This document shows positions 26,275 to 35,126 of a DNA stretch of 64,000 bases, piece after piece; position 1 is the stretch's first letter, and each line of letters opens with the position of its first letter. The notes under the pieces are model-generated. The model was not told the DNA's origin and ran no database searches. It saw only the letters and a list, made by a program, of their open reading frames with translations. The position numbers and the translations under genes were made by a program. Source of the DNA: Aequorivita aquimaris (GTDB taxonomy: Bacteria; Bacteroidota; Bacteroidia; Flavobacteriales; Flavobacteriaceae); assembly GCF_001573155.1 (NCBI RefSeq), contig NZ_JRWG01000003.1, positions 248,001-312,000 of the forward strand. The letters run 5' to 3'.

Positions 26275-27039
26275 TCAAAAGCGTTCAAAAACGCCTAATC
26301 CGAAAAGAGCAAAGTCATATTTTACAGGATCTTGTGAGTCCAATTTGCGAAGCGAATTATCCAACTCCAATAAAGCTTTGGCATCGTTTTGTTTACGTTT
26401 CAGTAGTTTTAGTTTCCGTGCGACGTTACCACTATGAACATCAAGCGGACAAGACAACTGGGAAGAATCAATGCTTTTCCAAATTCCAAAATCTACGCCC
26501 GTAGCGTCATTACGAACCATCCACCGAAGAAACATATTTATTCTTTTTGCAGCCGAATTTTTTAAGGGATCACTAATGTGTTTTTGAGTTCGAGAAGGGT
26601 GGGGGAGTTCAAAAAAAGTTTTTTTGAAGTGATGTATTGCTGGTTGCATCGAGTCAATTTCTGCATATTTTGAAAACAAGGTTTCCAGCCCACCATGGTT
26701 TTTATATATATTTTGAAGCGATTTCAGAAAATAAGCAAGATCTTCATTATTAAAAGTTCTATGCACAAAATTTGAAAGAGACTCTGATTGCTCTTCTGAA
26801 AAATTCATCACAAAATCATAAGGGGAGTTGCCCATCAATTCCACTAAACGGTTGCCATTGGTTATGATGCTTTTTCTATTTCCCCAAGCAATGGTAGCCA
26901 CCAAAAAGCCTGTAATTTCAATATCTTCCTTTAATGTGAATAAATGCGGAATTTGAATGGGATCGGTTTCAATAAAGTTGGGGTTATTGTATGTATTGAC
27001 TTTTTCGTCTAGAAATGCTTTAAGTTCTGTTTTATTCAT
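26275..27039 (-). CDS. TIGR02757 (DUF2400) family protein
   Basis: A 254-residue protein matching a Bacteroidota-wide family of unknown function. Markers are ATIAWGNRKSIITNGNRLVELM (about 47-68), MFLRWMVRNDATGVDFGIWKSI (about 169-190) and PLDVHSGNVARKLKLLKRKQND (about 198-219), the last resembling a DNA-glycosylase-like helical region. The gene begins directly after the stop of the LolD-like ATPase, so the two are coupled. Function unknown. Confidence 0.85.
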   Translation of the reverse strand: MNKTELKAFLDEKVNTYNNPNFIETDPIQIPHLFTLKEDIEITGFLVATIAWGNRKSIITNGNRLVELMGNSPYDFVMNFSEEQSESLSNFVHRTFNNEDLAYFLKSLQNIYKNHGGLETLFSKYAEIDSMQPAIHHFKKTFFELPHPSRTQKHISDPLKNSAAKRINMFLRWMVRNDATGVDFGIWKSIDSSQLSCPLDVHSGNVARKLKLLKRKQNDAKALLELDNSLRKLDSQDPVKYDFALFGLGVFERF

Positions 27040-27702
27040 TTAATGGCTCACAATTTTTCCGTCCTGCATCACCAATTTTCTATCGGCCATATCTGCAAGC
27101 TCTTCGTTGTGCGTAACAATTACGAAGGTTTGCCCAAATTCATCCCGCAATTTAAAAAACAGATTGTGCAGGTTTTCGGCACTTTCGGTATCAAGATTTC
27201 CGCTAGGTTCATCGGCCAGAATGATTGCCGGATTGTTAATCAGAGCTCTTGCAACGGCAACTCGTTGTTGTTCCCCGCCCGAAAGTTCGTTGGGTTTGTG
27301 GCCCTCGCGGTGCGAAAGTCCTAAAAATGCGAGTAGTTCTTTCGCTCTTTTTATAGCTTCGTTCTTTGGAGTGTTTTTTATGAATGCTGGAATACAGACG
27401 TTTTCAAGTGCTGTAAACTCTGGCAATAGTTGGTGAAACTGAAAAATAAACCCCAAATTTTCATTTCGGAACTGTGCTAATTTCTTTCCCGAAAGGGAAC
27501 CAATATTTACACCGTTTATGGATAATTTACTTTTTGATTTATCAAAAGCATCCAAGGTTCCCAAAATCTGCAGCAAGGTTGTTTTTCCCGCGCCCGAAGC
27601 ACCAACTATTGAAACAATTTCACTCTTTTTTATGTATAGGTCAACACCCTTTAAAACATGGAGGTTGTCGTAGAATTTATGAATATTTTGGGCTTCAATC
27701 AT
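27040..27702 (-). CDS. LolD-like ABC transporter ATP-binding protein
   Basis: A 220-residue ATPase of the MacB/LolD group, which powers lipoprotein release or similar envelope export. Walker [13 protein letters not shown] (about 34-45), Q-loop [16 protein letters not shown], signature [15 protein letters not shown] (about 139-153), Walker [12 protein letters not shown] and switch histidine VTHNEE are all present. No permease is adjacent; the LolC/E-type partner must be elsewhere. Symbol lolD is plausible but not certain. Confidence 0.92.
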   Translation of the reverse strand: MIEAQNIHKFYDNLHVLKGVDLYIKKSEIVSIVGASGAGKTTLLQILGTLDAFDKSKSKLSINGVNIGSLSGKKLAQFRNENLGFIFQFHQLLPEFTALENVCIPAFIKNTPKNEAIKRAKELLAFLGLSHREGHKPNELSGGEQQRVAVARALINNPAIILADEPSGNLDTESAENLHNLFFKLRDEFGQTFVIVTHNEELADMADRKLVMQDGKIVSH

Positions 27703-27789
27703 AGCAAAAATTTAAACCGTGAAAGTACTATTTATAGCGCTATAATACAATCCAATGGATTATATTGTTTTTATTCGGACTTATGTGTT

Positions 27790-27797
27790 TATTTTTG
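27790..27797 (+). promoter_or_regulatory. -7 box TATTTTTG for folE
   Basis: Perfect TAnnTTTG, 27 bases before ATG 27824. It lies inside the longer open frame that begins at 27755, which argues for the later start. Confidence 0.45.
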
Positions 27798-27823
27798 AAT
27801 TCAATATTATTAAACAAATTTTA

Positions 27824-28423
27824 ATGGCTTCCTATAGATATTTTGAAGAATACGACCAACCTGTAACGGACACGTTGATTGAAAATTATAGTAAAATCTT
27901 GCATACGGTAGGCGAAGATATTTCGCGCGATGGTATTGTAAAAACACCCGAACGCGCCGCAAAGGCGATACAATTTTTAACCTCGGGCAACTGTCAAGAT
28001 CCTGCTGAAATTTTAAAAAGCGCAATGTTTGCTGAAGCTTATCACGATATGGTTATTATTAAGGACATTGAGCTTTATTCGCTTTGTGAGCACCATATGC
28101 TTCCCTTCTTTGGGAAAGCACATATTGCTTATATTCCCGATGGTCATATTGTGGGTCTTAGCAAAATTCCGCGTGTGGTTGATGTTTTTGCGCGAAGATT
28201 ACAAGTGCAGGAACGGCTTACCCATGATATTTTGGAATGTATAAATAACACACTAAAGCCTAAAGGAGTGGCTGTAGTTATTGAAGCCTCGCACATGTGC
28301 ATGATGATGCGCGGCGTTCAGAAACAGAACAGCGTAACCACAACTTCTGGCTTTCGTGGTCAATTTGAGGCTATAGAAACTAGAAGTGAATTTCTAAAGT
28401 TAATTAGTAGCGATTTGGGTTAA
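27824..28423 (+). CDS. folE: GTP cyclohydrolase I
   Basis: A 199-residue enzyme that converts GTP to 7,8-dihydroneopterin triphosphate, the first step of folate (and pterin) synthesis. Zinc ligands are visible in [12 protein letters not shown] and [32 protein letters not shown] is the tunnel-fold helix. The start [10 protein letters not shown] at 27824 is chosen because the extra 23 codons upstream are hydrophobic, unlike the family, and contain the promoter box. Length normal. Confidence 0.96.
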   Translation: MASYRYFEEYDQPVTDTLIENYSKILHTVGEDISRDGIVKTPERAAKAIQFLTSGNCQDPAEILKSAMFAEAYHDMVIIKDIELYSLCEHHMLPFFGKAHIAYIPDGHIVGLSKIPRVVDVFARRLQVQERLTHDILECINNTLKPKGVAVVIEASHMCMMMRGVQKQNSVTTTSGFRGQFEAIETRSEFLKLISSDLG

Positions 28424-28472
28424 TTTTTTGGAATGTTTTTTGCTCTTTGTAATAAAATTAAACACAACAAAA

Positions 28473-28775
28473 ATGAAAAACGAAAAATATAAATTGCTTC
28501 GAAAAAGTATCTTTTATGATATAATTGGTATGGTTACAATGGCCATTCCCGTAGTTGGACCCTTTTTAGATTTACTTTGGGCGCCCATTGCAGCAAAAAG
28601 TATGAGTGAAATGTATAAAGGAACTGAAGGTAAAATCGCTTCTGTTCTTGTATTTGTAGAGGAAGTTTTACCCTTTACGGATGTTGTACCTACCTTTACA
28701 CTAATGTGGTTATACACATTTGTGTGGAAAAAACAGCCCACACCTCAAACTATTGAAATTCGAGCAAATGAATAA
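28473..28775 (+). CDS. DUF4112-like small membrane protein
   Basis: A 100-residue protein beginning MKNEKYKLLRKSIFYDIIGM. Two hydrophobic stretches flank GPFLDLLWAPIAAKSMSEMYKG, the family-like centre, and the C-terminus is polar. The ATG at 28473 replaces an upstream start whose extra residues are unlike the family. A strong terminator follows. Assignment to DUF4112 is tentative; role unknown. Confidence 0.65.
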   Translation: MKNEKYKLLRKSIFYDIIGMVTMAIPVVGPFLDLLWAPIAAKSMSEMYKGTEGKIASVLVFVEEVLPFTDVVPTFTLMWLYTFVWKKQPTPQTIEIRANE

Positions 28776-28776
28776 A

Positions 28777-28801
28777 AAAAGCCCCGACTTGGGGCTTTTT
28801 C
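28777..28801. terminator. bidirectional terminator
   Basis: AAAGCCCC/GGGGCTTT with a GACTT-type loop and T/A runs on both sides, between the convergent folE-side gene and the TonB receptor gene. Confidence 0.85.
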
Positions 28802-28802
28802 T

Positions 28803-31016
28803 TTAGATTTCTAATTTTAAGTTTACATTAATACTTCTTCCCATATTAAAGATACCGTCGGGTTTTAATCTCGACAAATGGGCTATATATTTTTTATCGG
28901 TAAGATTTGTTCCGTTCAAGCCAATTTTAAATAAAACCTTCTGAAGTTGAAAGCTGCTTTCAATTCCTGCACTTAGTAATGAATAACCTCCGGTTCTTGT
29001 TTCAAAATTGCTCACATTTCTTTGGGCAAAAGTATTTTCGAGCGTTATAAAAGCTGAACTTGATTTTCTGGTCTTTCCGTCATTTAGTTCTACCCGAAAC
29101 GTATTCCGAAGTGAATTTGCCGGAATTAATGGCAAATATTTATCATTGCTCAATTTGCCGGTAACAGTTTCGAAGCTACTTTCCAAATGAAGCCAATCCA
29201 ACGGGTGGGGGTGAAGGTGAAAGCCCAATTCGCCCCCAAAAAGCGACGCATTGCCCTGCAAATAATCAAATACCTGTGCGTCGTCAATAGTTTCATTGGT
29301 AGGCGACAAGAAAATGTAATCGTTAACGGCATTGTAAAAACCGTTTGCAAAAAATTCAATATGTTCGTTTCTGTACTCCAAGGCAACATCAGCTTGGAAA
29401 TTCTGCTCGTTCGTTAAATTTATATTTCCACGTTCGTATCGATTTGTACCTTCGTGAACGCCATTAGAAGTTAGTTCTGCCAAGTTTGGTGCTCTAAATC
29501 CACTGGCAAGATTGATTCGTGTTGAAAAATTTCGAACAATATCGAGTTTAGCTCCTAAAGCAGCAGTGAAACTATTAAAAGTGGTATTAAGTGCTGGAAT
29601 AAAATCCAAATCAGCAGGATTTCCAGCGGCTTCACTTTTAATTTTTCGAGAGTCGAAACGGATTCCGGCTTGAAAATCTATCTTTTCCAAATGATAGTGT
29701 GAAGTTGCCAAAATTCCGATATCAGTAGTTTTCGCATCAGGAATTAAAATTTCTTCACCTTCGTTTTTATTTTTTTGAAACATTCCCTGAAGACCCACTA
29801 TAGTTTCAAAATTGCCCAATTGAGGTAGGTGATATTTCACATCATAATTAAATGTGTTTAATTTAAGCTGAAGAGCTGCCACATGTGGTTCGTCTTCAAA
29901 TTCACGTCTGTCATTGAACAGATAACCGGCTTTTATATCTAAACTGGAGTTAGTAAAAAATAACGTATTATCAAAACTTAAAATATGGTTATCAATTTCC
30001 TGAAAAGGAAGTTCTAAATCCTTTGAACGCGTTTGCTCACTGACTTCCTCAGGAATACCAATATTGGAACGATTGTAATTATAGCGAAGTGTTGACTTAA
30101 ATTTTGTGCCAGAATATTGCAATCCAGTCTTGAAATCTTTTTCATTAAACCTAGTGTTGGTAACACGATAATCTGCTCCCGTATCATAATCACTAAAAAT
30201 AGCGTACGCGCCCCGTGCCAAAAATTTTAGCTTTTCACCTGAGGTTTTAATTCCAAGATTTGTAGCGGTTCCCAATGTATTTGAAAAGTAATCGCTGTTT
30301 AGATCACCGTGAGTTTCACCCGAGAGTGCAAATTTTTCAGGATTAAGATAAAGTACTCCGCCCAGAGCATCACTTCCGTATAGCAATGACGCAGGGCCTT
30401 TTATAACCTCTACACTTTCTACTCCCGCTTCATTAATACCGAGCCCGTGCTCGTCTCCAAATTGCTGATTTTCTAAACGAACACCCTGTGCATAAGTTAA
30501 AACCCTATTTGAGCTTAGTCCGCGAATAACTGGTTTTCCAATGCCCGTTCCTGTACTAATGATATCTACTCCTGCAATATTTTTAATGCCATCGGCCAAG
30601 GTTACGGCACCAGAGGCGTTTAGATCTTCAGTTGAAATGCGTTCCACCTTCATTACATTATCACTCTGTAACTTATGGAAGGGCGTAGAAACTATAACCT
30701 CTTCCATTTCAACTGCACTTTCCTGCATTTCAAGATTTTCGGTAACGATTTTTCCGTTTGAAAAATTAATTTTTTTTGAAATGGTCGCGAATCCTAGTGA
30801 AGAAAAAACTATGTTATAGCTTCCGTCAGGAATATTGATTATCGTATAGTTACCGTCAAAATCTGCAACGGTTCCTTTTTCAAGTTGCGGAATATAGATT
30901 GTTGCGGGCACTGGTTCATTTGTATTTTTTGATGTTATGTTTCCCATTAAGGAATTTTGTGAGCTTACTGTGGTATATATAAAGAACACCACAAGTAAGC
31001 ATAATATGTTTTTCAT
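28803..31016 (-). CDS. TonB-dependent outer-membrane receptor
   Basis: A 737-residue receptor with signal peptide (MKNILCLLVVFFIYTTVSSQ), a CarboxypepD_reg-like domain (about 22-100, GNITSKNTNEPVPATIYIPQ), plug domain (about 110-230; GVDIISTGTGIGKPVIRGLS, EVIKGPASLLYGSDALGG) and a beta-barrel ending in a strand with the final residue I after aromatic-alternating NVNLKLEI. It imports a substrate through TonB energy. The preceding gene encodes a small His/Cys-rich protein, so a metal or metal complex is the best guess. Four genes appear to be co-transcribed. Confidence 0.95.
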   Translation of the reverse strand: MKNILCLLVVFFIYTTVSSQNSLMGNITSKNTNEPVPATIYIPQLEKGTVADFDGNYTIINIPDGSYNIVFSSLGFATISKKINFSNGKIVTENLEMQESAVEMEEVIVSTPFHKLQSDNVMKVERISTEDLNASGAVTLADGIKNIAGVDIISTGTGIGKPVIRGLSSNRVLTYAQGVRLENQQFGDEHGLGINEAGVESVEVIKGPASLLYGSDALGGVLYLNPEKFALSGETHGDLNSDYFSNTLGTATNLGIKTSGEKLKFLARGAYAIFSDYDTGADYRVTNTRFNEKDFKTGLQYSGTKFKSTLRYNYNRSNIGIPEEVSEQTRSKDLELPFQEIDNHILSFDNTLFFTNSSLDIKAGYLFNDRREFEDEPHVAALQLKLNTFNYDVKYHLPQLGNFETIVGLQGMFQKNKNEGEEILIPDAKTTDIGILATSHYHLEKIDFQAGIRFDSRKIKSEAAGNPADLDFIPALNTTFNSFTAALGAKLDIVRNFSTRINLASGFRAPNLAELTSNGVHEGTNRYERGNINLTNEQNFQADVALEYRNEHIEFFANGFYNAVNDYIFLSPTNETIDDAQVFDYLQGNASLFGGELGFHLHPHPLDWLHLESSFETVTGKLSNDKYLPLIPANSLRNTFRVELNDGKTRKSSSAFITLENTFAQRNVSNFETRTGGYSLLSAGIESSFQLQKVLFKIGLNGTNLTDKKYIAHLSRLKPDGIFNMGRSINVNLKLEI

Positions 31017-31062
31017 GCTTTCTTGATTTAAAAATGTTTGAATTAAAATAAAATGATAATAA

Positions 31063-31392
31063 TTAAGAAAGTTGAGGAGGGCCTCTAAGAAAATAGTGGG
31101 AAGGGTCTAAGTTAAAAGGAGATGTAGAGTAAAAAAATTCAATATTTTGAAAACTGTGAAATACAGTAAAATCGGGAGATTCCAGAGGAATAAAGGTAAA
31201 TATTGAAAAGTGAAAATCACAAATAGAACAGTCTAGCTGCTTTTGGTGAAGATGTGTGGAAATATCGGTACAGGCCTTATGCTCGTGTCCCTCAAAAGTA
31301 TGCGCAAATTGTACAGCAGTAGGAAGTAGCAATGCCAACGAGAATATCGCTGCAACTAAAACTTGCGTTACTGTTGTTTTAAGATTTGTCAT
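31063..31392 (-). CDS. small His/Cys-rich exported protein, DUF2946-like
   Basis: A 109-residue protein with an N-terminal membrane/signal segment (VLVAAIFSLALLLPTAVQFAHTF), a histidine-rich stretch (FEGHEHKACTDISTHLHQKQ), a DCSICDFHFS Cys-x2-Cys motif and the end LRGPPQLS. The layout matches DUF2946-like proteins found beside metal transport genes. Metal binding is inferred from the motif. It overlaps the upstream gene by four bases (ATGA) and lies 46 bases before the TonB receptor. Confidence 0.7.
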   Translation of the reverse strand: MTNLKTTVTQVLVAAIFSLALLLPTAVQFAHTFEGHEHKACTDISTHLHQKQLDCSICDFHFSIFTFIPLESPDFTVFHSFQNIEFFYSTSPFNLDPSHYFLRGPPQLS

Positions 31393-31691
31393 TGTTTAAG
31401 TAAAAAACCGAGACCCATACTGCGGAGCATTTTTTTCGCAAAATTCCAAAAGAAGTGATATTCTCCAAAAACCCATCCAAAAAACACCAAAAGTACTTTA
31501 TAAATTGGTAGGATAATCAAAATTCGGAACGGCCAGTAAATGTACCAACCCATTTCTTCGGTTATATTAAAAAAATCTGTTAATGGAGCAGCCAGTTTTG
31601 CAGCTGAACTTCCAGTAATGGCAAATACTAGTAAAATTATAAATAGTTGTCTGTTGGTTTCAATATTCCAACGTTCTTTAAGCTTTTTCAA
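31389..31691 (-). CDS. DUF6787 family membrane protein
   Basis: A 100-residue protein with two membrane segments (LFIILLVFAITGSSAAKLAAP; YWPFRILIILPIYKVLLVFFGWVFGEY) and KERWNIETNRQ before the first. The start must be the TTG at 31691: its last two bases belong to the stop of the preceding gene, and no ATG occurs in the first 45 codons. Function unknown. Confidence 0.75.
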   Translation of the reverse strand: MKKLKERWNIETNRQLFIILLVFAITGSSAAKLAAPLTDFFNITEEMGWYIYWPFRILIILPIYKVLLVFFGWVFGEYHFFWNFAKKMLRSMGLGFLLKQ

Positions 31692-32110
31692 TTTCTTCCG
31701 CCTATAAATTTTTGATTGTATTTTTCCTGAAAATAGACAAAATAGTTATACAATAAGTAATTCACCTCATATCCATAATCAATAGTTGGGTCGTAATTTA
31801 TTTGTTCACCGTACAAATTTCTGGAATATAAATTTGGCTGTAAAACACGACTATTGTACTCAGCTACGAACTGACGGTTTTTCCCCTCTAATTTTGCTTG
31901 ACCATAAAAACCGCGTTGTGGCTGGGAAATTAGCCAAGATTGAAACCCGGGTTCTACAATTATTATTTCATATTCAAGGCTATCATTTGCTATTCTGACT
32001 GTATCATTTTTTGTGCTTCCATCAGAAGGTGAGCTGGTTATGGAGGTATTTCCTGTTCCGCAGCTATGAATCACAAATGAAAGTACTGCAATTAGTAGAA
32101 AATTTTTCAT
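31688..32110 (-). CDS. DUF6146 family lipoprotein
   Basis: A 140-residue protein from ATG 32110 with a lipoprotein signal (KNFLLIAVLSFVIHSCGTG; the cysteine at about residue 17). The mature part contains IIIVEPGFQSWLISQPQRGFYG and the conserved YNSRVLQPNLYSRNLYGEQINYDP and NYLLYNYFVYFQEKYNQKF segments, typical of DUF6146. A longer frame upstream overlaps the promoter box and is rejected. First gene of the operon leading to the TonB receptor. Confidence 0.8.
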   Translation of the reverse strand: MKNFLLIAVLSFVIHSCGTGNTSITSSPSDGSTKNDTVRIANDSLEYEIIIVEPGFQSWLISQPQRGFYGQAKLEGKNRQFVAEYNSRVLQPNLYSRNLYGEQINYDPTIDYGYEVNYLLYNYFVYFQEKYNQKFIGGRN

Positions 32111-32124
32111 ATCAATGATTTTTA

Positions 32125-32132
32125 CAAAGTTA
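32125..32132 (-). promoter_or_regulatory. -7 box TAACTTTG for the DUF6146-TonB operon
   Basis: On the minus strand, perfect TAnnTTTG, 15 bases before ATG 32110. Confidence 0.45.
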
Positions 32133-32230
32133 ACAAATGTAAAATGAAGGTAGCCTGATTTAACTTTCATTTAAAAAAAATACCGCCATTTTATGAATGA
32201 CAGTATTTTGACTGGTTTGTGTTTGTGTTT

Positions 32231-32869
32231 TTATTTTCCAAAGAAGCCTCCCAAAAGACCGCCGAGACCACCTTTTTTCTGACTGCCTCCTAAAACCATT
32301 CCAGCGATGTCGTCAATTACACTTCCGTCATTATTTCCGTCAAGCAAAGATTCAATCATTGATTGCTGTTTTGGCTGCGCATTGCCGCCACCCATAAGAC
32401 CGCCAAGTAAATCACCAATGCCAGAATCTGAGTTTACGTTTTTCTGCTGCTTTTGTTTTCCCAAATAACCCAATAAAATAGGTGCTGCAACCTGTAAAAT
32501 TTGCATAACAGAATTGGTGTCCAATCCAGATTTTTGTGAAAGTGCTCTTACTGCGTTATCCTGCGAACCTCCTAAAACGTGACCTAAAATACCAAGCCCG
32601 TCCTGCTTCACTTCTTCATTTACACCGCCCCCGAAAAGACCGCCTAAATTATCGAGGATACTACCGTCATGCTTGCTGTTTAAAGCATTCATCAAATTAG
32701 CGGCTCCACTTTCGTTACTCGCATTGCGTTTCATAGCTCCTAGCAGTATGGGCATAGCCATTGTTACAACAGAAGCTGTTTTGTCTGCTGGTTGATTGGT
32801 TTCTTGACTAATACCTCCAATAATTTGTTTTCCGAGGTTACTGTTCAATAAATCTAAAATTCCTGACAT
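32231..32869 (-). CDS. DUF937 domain protein
   Basis: A 212-residue protein. ILDLLNSNLGKQIIGGISQETNQ (about 4-26) starts the DUF937 helical repeat, followed by SVVTMAMPILLGAMKRN and VMQILQVAAPILLGYLGKQ, both hydrophobic repeat helices. The C-terminus is glycine-rich (GGLLGGFFGK). No signal peptide. Cytoplasmic; role unknown. Stands alone between two intergenic gaps. Confidence 0.85.
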   Translation of the reverse strand: MSGILDLLNSNLGKQIIGGISQETNQPADKTASVVTMAMPILLGAMKRNASNESGAANLMNALNSKHDGSILDNLGGLFGGGVNEEVKQDGLGILGHVLGGSQDNAVRALSQKSGLDTNSVMQILQVAAPILLGYLGKQKQQKNVNSDSGIGDLLGGLMGGGNAQPKQQSMIESLLDGNNDGSVIDDIAGMVLGGSQKKGGLGGLLGGFFGK

Positions 32870-32977
32870 TTTGTTTTACATTAATTAATTATTTCCGCAA
32901 GTTACTGAAAATGAATAATTATCTATTTATAAAATGAATATAATAACATTATTGCGCCTTATGTGAATAAAAACACT

Positions 32978-33931
32978 CTATTTTACTAAAATCGAAATTA
33001 TCTGATTTGCCAGTTCTACACCAATTCTATCTTGTGCCTCATTTGTAGCTGCACCAATGTGTGGTGTAAGCGAAATTTTATCGTGCATCAATACTTTTAT
33101 GGAAGGTGTGGGTTCGTTTTCAAAAACGTCAAGTGCAGCAAAAGAAACCTTTCCATCCTCAATAGCTTCCAGCAACGCGTTTTCGTCAAGAACCCCTCCG
33201 CGGGCTGCGTTCACGATACCTACGTTGTCCTTCATTTTTGAAATTTCTTCCTTGCCTATTAAATATCCCGATTGCGAAGGCACGTGGAGACTTATAAAAT
33301 CGCTGTGTTTTATCAATTTGTCGATTGGCGCGGTTTTAATTTTTAGGGTGATGGTCTGCCCGTCATAAAAGGTTAGGGTTATATCTGCTTCGCCTACCTC
33401 GTGGTCGCTGGCAATCACTTTCATTCCGCAGCCCAAGGCTATTTTCGCTACTTGCCGGCCAATTCTTCCAAACCCGATGATTCCCAAAGTTTTGCCGCGC
33501 AGCTCGCGACCCGCACCATAGCTTTTCTTCAGCTCTTTAAATCTCGTGTCGCCTTCCAATGGCATATTGCGGTTTGAATCGTGCAAAAAACGAACCCCAC
33601 CGAACAAATGAGCAAATACCAACTCTCCCACCGATTCTGAGGAGGCGGCAGGAGTATTGATTACATAAATTCCATTCTCACGGGCGTATTCCACATCTAT
33701 ATTGTCCATACCCACGCCGCCGCGGCCTATAATTTTTAGGGATGGGCAGCTGTCAATAATATCTTTCCGAACCTTGGTGGCACTTCGTACCAAAAGCACT
33801 TCAATTTTGTGCTCGTTGATATAATTTTGAAGTTGTTCCTGCGCCACGTGTACGGTCAAAACTTCAAACCCCGCATCTTTTAATATATCGATTCCGCTTT
33901 GTGAAATTCCGTCGTTTGCTAATACTTTCAT
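32978..33931 (-). CDS. serA: D-3-phosphoglycerate dehydrogenase, short form
   Basis: A 317-residue NAD-dependent 2-hydroxyacid dehydrogenase. GIIGFGRIGRQVAKIA (about 150-165) binds NAD, NAARGGVLDENAL (about 236-248) holds the catalytic arginine and SLTPHIGAATNEAQ the catalytic histidine. It lacks the C-terminal ACT domain, so feedback by serine through ACT is not expected. Position after serC supports phosphoglycerate as substrate for serine biosynthesis. Confidence 0.87.
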   Translation of the reverse strand: MKVLANDGISQSGIDILKDAGFEVLTVHVAQEQLQNYINEHKIEVLLVRSATKVRKDIIDSCPSLKIIGRGGVGMDNIDVEYARENGIYVINTPAASSESVGELVFAHLFGGVRFLHDSNRNMPLEGDTRFKELKKSYGAGRELRGKTLGIIGFGRIGRQVAKIALGCGMKVIASDHEVGEADITLTFYDGQTITLKIKTAPIDKLIKHSDFISLHVPSQSGYLIGKEEISKMKDNVGIVNAARGGVLDENALLEAIEDGKVSFAALDVFENEPTPSIKVLMHDKISLTPHIGAATNEAQDRIGVELANQIISILVK

Positions 33932-33990
33932 GAAAATAGGTTCCTAGATTATTGTTTTATTAAGTTGTTTCTTATTTATATTTAACCGCA

Positions 33991-35058
33991 TCACGCCCCT
34001 TTTTCAATTGCCTGCATTACATCCACCAAAATCTGTACGCTTTCCAAAGGCAATGCGTTATACATAGAGGCTCGATAGCCCCCAACGCTGCGATGGCCAT
34101 TTAGACCATTGATTCCAGCTTGTTTTAAATAATCGTCAAAGGTTGCCTTCAATTCATCATTTTTTAAATTAAAGGTGGCATTCATTTTTGAACGGTCTTC
34201 TTTTTCGGCAACAAAGCCTTCAAACAAAGGATTTCTATCAATTTCACTGTAAAGAAGTTCCGCTTTTTGCTTGTTTACTTTTTCAATAGCAGTAATTCCA
34301 CCCTTTTCTTTCAGCCATTCCAAAGTAAGCATAGACACATAAACTGAAAAGACCGCCGGCGTATTGAACATACTTTCTTTGTCTATATGTACTTTATAAC
34401 TGAGCATAGAAGGAATGGCGCGCGATACTTTCCCAAGAATATCTTCCTTTATAACCACGAGGGTTGTGCCTGCGGGACCCATATTTTTTTGGGCGCCGGC
34501 ATAGATTAAACTGAATTTGGAAAAATCGAGCTGGCGCGAAAAGATGTCGCTGCTCATATCGCAAACCATGGGGATTTCAGTTTCTGGGAAAGTGCGCATC
34601 TGCGTTCCAAAAATAGTATTGTTGCTCGTGCAGTGGAAATAATCTGCATCCTTAGGAATGGTATAGTTTTTTGGAATAAAGTTAAAATTTTCACTTTTTG
34701 AAGTTGCTACTTCCACAACCTCGCCCAGCAACTTTGCCTCTTTTATGGCCTTATCGCTCCAAGTGCCCGTGTTTAGGTAAGCAGCTTTTTTTTCCAAAAG
34801 ATTGTAGGCCGCCATTAAAAACTGAAGACTTGCTCCACCTTGTAAAAACAAGGCTTGATAACCTTTATTTTGAAGCCCCAAATGTTCCAGGGCCAGGTTG
34901 CGGGCGTTTTCCATTACCGCGACAAAATCCTTGCTACGATGGGAGATTTCAATCAGGGAAAGGTTTGAATTGTTGAAATTTAAAACCGCTTCCGCAGACT
35001 GCTGCAGGACTGATTGCGGTAAAATGCAGGGACCTGCGCTAAAATTATGTTTTTTCAT
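33991..35058 (-). CDS. serC: phosphoserine aminotransferase
   Basis: A 355-residue fold-type I aminotransferase that makes O-phosphoserine from 3-phosphohydroxypyruvate. HNFSAGPCILPQSVL opens the protein as usual, IYAGAQKNMGPAGTTLVVI (about 185-203) holds the PLP lysine and NGLNGHRSVGGYRASMYNA (about 318-336) binds the phosphate of the substrate. It lies 59 bases upstream of serA in the same direction. Its product is also a possible precursor of cysteate. Confidence 0.95.
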   Translation of the reverse strand: MKKHNFSAGPCILPQSVLQQSAEAVLNFNNSNLSLIEISHRSKDFVAVMENARNLALEHLGLQNKGYQALFLQGGASLQFLMAAYNLLEKKAAYLNTGTWSDKAIKEAKLLGEVVEVATSKSENFNFIPKNYTIPKDADYFHCTSNNTIFGTQMRTFPETEIPMVCDMSSDIFSRQLDFSKFSLIYAGAQKNMGPAGTTLVVIKEDILGKVSRAIPSMLSYKVHIDKESMFNTPAVFSVYVSMLTLEWLKEKGGITAIEKVNKQKAELLYSEIDRNPLFEGFVAEKEDRSKMNATFNLKNDELKATFDDYLKQAGINGLNGHRSVGGYRASMYNALPLESVQILVDVMQAIEKGA

Positions 35059-35126
35059 GATATGAAAATTTATAATGCAAAGATGTGAATTACCCTACTA
35101 AAAATGTGGGATTTATAATTTTTTTA

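Noticed and set aside
27755-27823. N-terminal extension of FolE
   Set aside because: Hydrophobic, absent from the family, and overlaps a -7 promoter box.
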